This document shows positions 15,728 through 18,441 of a DNA stretch of 18,441 bases, one piece after another. Origin of the DNA: Verrucomicrobiota bacterium (GTDB taxonomy: Bacteria > Verrucomicrobiota > Verrucomicrobiia > Opitutales > UBA953). Every line of letters begins with the position of its first letter. Position 1 is the stretch's first letter. A program made the translations under genes and the position numbers. Where the stretch lies: NCBI GenBank assembly GCA_004293385.1, contig RDYO01000013.1, positions 1-18,441 of the forward strand, written 5' to 3'. The notes under the pieces are model-generated. The model saw only the letters and a list, made by a program, of their open reading frames with translations, searched no databases and had not been told where the DNA came from.

Positions 15728-16582
15728 ATGCGTTTCGGCCTCAATACGTTCCTCTACGCCTCTCCGTTCACCAACGAGAGCGTCTCCATGTTCAAGAAGC
15801 TCAAGAACTGGGGCTTCGATTCCGTCGAGATCGCGATCGAAGATCCCTCGCACGTCGACCCTAAGTTCCTGAAGGCCGCCGCCGCCAAGGCCGGCATCGC
15901 CATCGGCTCCATCTGCGCCGCCATGGGCCCCGGCCGCGACCTCCGCGGTTCCGCCAAGGACCAGGCCAACGGCCGCAAGTACATCATGGCCCTCGTCGAC
16001 CAGGCCGCCGAGATGGGCTGCCCGCGCATCATCGGCCCGCTCTACTCCGTCGTCGGCCTCATCGGCGCCCATGACGACAAGACCAAGGCCAAGCACTTCA
16101 AGCTCGTCGTCAAGAACCTCAAGGCCATCGGCAAGCACGCCCAGAAGAAGGGCGTCGAGCTCGACATCGAGCCGCTGAACCGCTTCGAGACCGACTTCCT
16201 CAACACCTGCGACCAGGGCCTGCGCCTCGTCAAGGCCGTCAACCTCCCGAACGTGAAGCTCCACCTCGACACGTTCCACATGAACATCGAGGAGAAGAAC
16301 CAGGCCGCCGCCATCCTCAAGGCCGGCAAGCACCTCGGCCACTTCCACGCCTGCGGCACCGACCGCGGCACCCCGGGCAACGACTCGCTCGACTGGAAGC
16401 CCATCGTCGCCGCCCTCAAGAAGATCGGCTACAAGAACGAGGTCGTCATCGAATCCTTCACCACCGACGTCAAGGTGATCGCCCGCGCCGCCGCCATCTG
16501 GCGCGCCATGGAGCCCCGCCGCGACGACATCGCCGTCAAGGGCCTGCAGAACCTGCACCGCCTCTTCGGCAAGCAGAAGTAA
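15728..16582 (+). CDS. Sugar isomerase/epimerase TIM-barrel protein, ketose 3-epimerase-like
   Basis: This 284-residue protein of the xylose-isomerase-like TIM-barrel superfamily has no signal peptide, so it is cytoplasmic. The metal and catalytic tetrad of D-tagatose/D-psicose 3-epimerases is visible: Glu148 (DIEPLNRFETDFLNT), Asp181 (LHLDTFHMNIEE), His207 (GHFHACGTDRGTPG) and Glu242 (VVIESF). These four are offset by exactly four residues from the tetrad of Pseudomonas cichorii D-tagatose 3-epimerase (152, 185, 211, 246). His184 and Arg213 also match. Such enzymes epimerise free ketoses at C3 using Mn2+ or Co2+. A related activity on keto-sugars from glycoside breakdown cannot be excluded. 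The start MRFGLNTFLYASPF is the normal barrel start. The DUF1080 gene follows 19 bases later and ThuA after that. Confidence 0.88.
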   Translation: MRFGLNTFLYASPFTNESVSMFKKLKNWGFDSVEIAIEDPSHVDPKFLKAAAAKAGIAIGSICAAMGPGRDLRGSAKDQANGRKYIMALVDQAAEMGCPRIIGPLYSVVGLIGAHDDKTKAKHFKLVVKNLKAIGKHAQKKGVELDIEPLNRFETDFLNTCDQGLRLVKAVNLPNVKLHLDTFHMNIEEKNQAAAILKAGKHLGHFHACGTDRGTPGNDSLDWKPIVAALKKIGYKNEVVIESFTTDVKVIARAAAIWRAMEPRRDDIAVKGLQNLHRLFGKQK

Positions 16583-16601
16583 TCTCCCGACGCACCCGCT
16601 C

Positions 16602-17285
16602 ATGAAGCTCTTCACCTCCTTCCTCGCCCTCGCCGCGCTCTGCGCGTCGGTCTCCGCCGAGGACAAGAACCTCTTCAACGGCAAGGATCTCACGGGCTGG
16701 AAAGGCCTGGATTTCTGGTCCGTCGAAGACGGCGTCATCACCGGCCGCACGACCAAGGAGAAGCCCACCAAGGGCAACACCTTCCTCGTCTGGGAAGGCG
16801 AAGTCGCCGACTTCGAGCTCACGTTCCAGTACAAGATCGTCGGCGGCAACTCCGGCGTGCAGTACCGCAGCAAGCTCGTCGACGCCAAGGGCTTCGTGAT
16901 CTCGGGCTACCAGGGCGACTTCGAAGCGGGCAAGACCTACTCCGGCATCCTCTATGAAGAGAAGGGCCGTGGCATCCTCGCCAAGCGCGGCGAGAAGGTC
17001 GTCGTCAAGGAGGGCGCCGACGCCAAGAAGCCGAAGATCGAAGTCACGGGTTCCCTCGGCAAGACCGAGGAGATCCAGGCCAAGATCAAGGCCGGCGAAT
17101 GGAACGAGTACCGCGTCGTCGCCAAGGGCGGCCACCTGCAGCACTTCATCAACGGCGTCCAGACCGTCGACGTCACCGACGAGACCGCCATCGGCGCCAA
17201 GAAGGGCCTCCTCGCCCTCCAGCTCCACGCCGGCCCGCCCATGGTGGTCCAGTTCAAGGACCTCGTCCTCAAGGAGATCAAGTAA
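16602..17285 (+). CDS. Secreted DUF1080 (3-keto-glycoside hydrolase-like) protein
   Basis: This 227-residue protein has a Sec signal (MKLFTSFLALAALCASVSA) and a single DUF1080 jelly-roll domain. It starts with NLFNGKDLTGWKGLDFWSVEDGVITG, has DFELTFQYKIVGGNSGVQYRS in the middle, and ends with LLALQLHAGPPMVVQFKDLVLKEIK. Members of DUF1080 include enzymes that hydrolyse 3-keto-disaccharides after a Gfo/Idh/MocA-type oxidation, and the fold is close to concanavalin-like glycosidases. Whether this copy is catalytic or only binds sugar cannot be read from the sequence. It lies 19 bases after the epimerase gene and six bases before the ThuA-like gene, so the three are translated from one mRNA. No Shine-Dalgarno is visible before the ATG. 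Confidence 0.9.
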   Translation: MKLFTSFLALAALCASVSAEDKNLFNGKDLTGWKGLDFWSVEDGVITGRTTKEKPTKGNTFLVWEGEVADFELTFQYKIVGGNSGVQYRSKLVDAKGFVISGYQGDFEAGKTYSGILYEEKGRGILAKRGEKVVVKEGADAKKPKIEVTGSLGKTEEIQAKIKAGEWNEYRVVAKGGHLQHFINGVQTVDVTDETAIGAKKGLLALQLHAGPPMVVQFKDLVLKEIK

Positions 17286-17291
17286 CCTCCT

Positions 17292-18263
17292 ATGAAGAAG
17301 TCCTTCCTCAGCCTCCTCCTGCTCTCGGCCGCGTTCGTCTCGGCCGCGGACAAGAAGAATGTCCTCCTCATCGCAGGTCGTCCGAGCCACGGCCCCGGCG
17401 AGCACGAGCATAACGCCGGTATCCAGCTCCTGGCCTCCGGCCTGAAGCAGTCCGCCGCCGATCTCGTCAACGTCGACGTCGCCCTCAACGGCGAATGGCC
17501 GTCCGACGAGCGCGTCGCCAAGGCCGACACGATCGTGATCTACTCCGACGGCGGCAACGGCCACCCGGCCCTCCCGCACCTCGACCAGCTCGCCAAGAAG
17601 ATGGCGGCCGGCACCGGCTTCGTCTGCCTCCACTACGCCGTCGAGCCCGCCTACGAGCGCGCCGGCTGGCTGAGCGCCGACGGCAAGCCCGTGAGCCCGC
17701 CCCCGGCCGGTCGTTCCTCCAAGGGCAAGGGCGCCCTCGAGTTCAAGGACTGGCTCGGCGGTTACTTCGAGCAGCACTGGTCCGTGAACCCGCACTGGAC
17801 CGCTGACTTCAAGGTCATCCCGGACCATCCGGCCAGCCGCGGCGTGAAGCCGTTCAGCTCCAATGACGAGTGGTACTTCAACATGCGCTTCCGCGATAAC
17901 ATGGAAGGCGTCACCCCGCTCCTGTCCGCGCTCGCCCCGGAAGAAACCATGAAGCGCGGCGAAGGCCCGCACGCCGGCAACCCCGACGTCAAGAAGCTCG
18001 TCCTCGAAGATAAGAAGCCCGCGGTCGTCGCCTGGGCCGTCGAGCGTAAGGACGGCGGTCGTGGCTTCGGCTTCACCGGCGGCCACTATCACGCCGGTTG
18101 GTCGAACGACAGCCAGCGCACCCTCGTCCTGAATGCGATCGTCTGGACCGCGAAGGCCGAAGTCCCCGCCGCCGGCGTCGTCTCCAAGTTCTCGGAAGAA
18201 GAACTCAAGGCGAACCTCGACAAGAAGGCCCCGCGCAAGCCCGCGGCGCCGAAGAAGAAGTAA
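17292..18263 (+). CDS. Secreted ThuA-like protein
   Basis: This 323-residue protein has a Sec signal (MKKSFLSLLLLSAAFVSA) and a ThuA domain, a glutamine-amidotransferase-like fold. Typical stretches are KNVLLIAGRPSHGPGEHEHNAGI, VIYSDGGNGH, FVCLHYAVEP, the HPASRGVKPFSSNDEWYFNMRF segment and FTGGHYHAGWSNDSQRTLVLNAIVWTAKAEVP. The original ThuA belongs to a trehalose-utilisation operon of rhizobia in which ThuB makes 3-keto-trehalose. Planctomycete and verrucomicrobial relatives are often exported and next to DUF1080 or Gfo/Idh genes. The catalytic role is not settled. The tail (about 290-323) is Lys/Pro/Ala-rich and low in complexity. It is the last gene of the cluster, six bases after DUF1080, and a strong terminator follows 23 bases past its stop. 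Confidence 0.9.
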   Translation: MKKSFLSLLLLSAAFVSAADKKNVLLIAGRPSHGPGEHEHNAGIQLLASGLKQSAADLVNVDVALNGEWPSDERVAKADTIVIYSDGGNGHPALPHLDQLAKKMAAGTGFVCLHYAVEPAYERAGWLSADGKPVSPPPAGRSSKGKGALEFKDWLGGYFEQHWSVNPHWTADFKVIPDHPASRGVKPFSSNDEWYFNMRFRDNMEGVTPLLSALAPEETMKRGEGPHAGNPDVKKLVLEDKKPAVVAWAVERKDGGRGFGFTGGHYHAGWSNDSQRTLVLNAIVWTAKAEVPAAGVVSKFSEEELKANLDKKAPRKPAAPKKK

Positions 18264-18286
18264 GCGGCCGTAAGGTCGTCCGTATC

Positions 18287-18315
18287 AGGCCGGAGGTTCG
18301 CCTCCGGCCTTTTTC
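18287..18315 (+). terminator. Intrinsic terminator of the sugar cluster
   Basis: A perfect 10-pair stem (AGGCCGGAGG / CCTCCGGCCT) closed by a TTCG tetraloop is followed directly by five T. This is a textbook Rho-independent terminator. Confidence 0.95.
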
Positions 18316-18339
18316 GTGCCCGGAAAAGACATGGGTCGT

Positions 18340-18368
18340 TTGACCTGCGGAGCCGGCCCGCAACCTTA
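18340..18368 (+). promoter_or_regulatory. Possible leaderless promoter of the SDR gene
   Basis: TTGACC (18340-18345) lies 34 bases before the ATG at 18374, with an AACCTT/ACCTTA -10-like hexamer about 17 bases further on. There is no Shine-Dalgarno, and a terminator lies upstream, so a promoter must exist in this gap. Confidence 0.4.
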
Positions 18369-18373
18369 CGGTC

Positions 18374-18441
18374 ATGTCCAAGCACATCGCGATCATCGGC
18401 GGCACCTCCGGCATCGGCCGCGCGACCGTCGCGCAGCTCCA
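18374..18441 (+). CDS. Short-chain dehydrogenase/reductase, N-terminal fragment
   Basis: Only the first 22 codons are in the window. They read MSKHIAIIGGTSGIGRATVA, the NAD(P)-binding Rossmann start of the SDR family, with the glycine-rich GGTSGIG motif in place of the usual TGxxxGIG. The substrate cannot be inferred. It follows the cluster terminator by 58 bases, so it is a separate transcription unit. The ORF continues past the window edge. Confidence 0.75.
   Translation, partial: MSKHIAIIGGTSGIGRATVAQL

Noticed and set aside
14252..16888. Very long minus-strand open frame (878 codons)
   Set aside because: It is antisense to the SGNH, epimerase and DUF1080 genes, whose families are clear. 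Its product is rich in Gly/Asp/Val/Leu/Arg with no domain, as expected for the complement of GC-rich coding DNA.
16536..18092. Minus-strand open frame of 518 codons
   Set aside because: Antisense to DUF1080 and ThuA, no recognisable domain, composition of a shadow frame.

Overview
The window is GC-rich, densely coded chromosomal DNA. It most likely comes from a member of the Verrucomicrobiota, perhaps the Opitutales. This is inferred from gene content: a paired DUF1592 cytochrome and Tat-exported DUF1552 protein, secreted SGNH hydrolases, a ThuA-like protein, a DUF1080 protein, and an almost complete lack of Shine-Dalgarno motifs. No rRNA or tRNA genes, CRISPR arrays, transposases or prophage genes were seen.

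Layout, left to right. Bases 1-825 are the 3' end of a SulP anion transporter fused to a beta-carbonic anhydrase, followed by radC (904-1587). Bases 1623-5289 hold a tight pair: a membrane-anchored di-heme DUF1587/PA14/DUF1595/1592/1588/1585 protein and a Tat-exported DUF1552 protein. A 467-base non-coding stretch (5290-5756) is crowded with simple repeats: a G4-type hexamer array, a 22-base inverted repeat and a CATC-rich run. A lipoprotein SGNH hydrolase (5757-7052) then converges on recA (minus strand) across a shared hairpin. recA has a GAAC-N4-GTTC palindrome upstream, the form of a Gram-positive-type SOS box. Behind recA lies an S11 D-Ala-D-Ala carboxypeptidase (minus). It diverges from a SixA-type phosphatase across a strong inverted repeat.

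A TonB-like protein and a GT4 glycosyltransferase (9874-11544) converge with a three-gene minus-strand run: a YdjM-type membrane protein, a GH16-like secreted protein and an LpxL-type acyltransferase. From a divergent promoter region with a nested dyad at 14292-14320, a plus-strand sugar cluster runs to a textbook terminator at 18287-18315. It encodes a secreted SGNH hydrolase, a ketose-3-epimerase-like TIM barrel, a secreted DUF1080 protein and a secreted ThuA-like protein. An SDR gene begins at 18374 and runs off the window.

The most interesting ensembles are three. The first is the DUF1592/DUF1552 redox pair, whose function is unknown. The second is the SGNH-epimerase-DUF1080-ThuA cluster, possibly acting on keto-glycosides or acylated sugars. 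The third is a recurring arrangement in which a TTG(A/C) -35-like box lies 34-35 nt before the start codon of five genes, suggesting leaderless transcripts.
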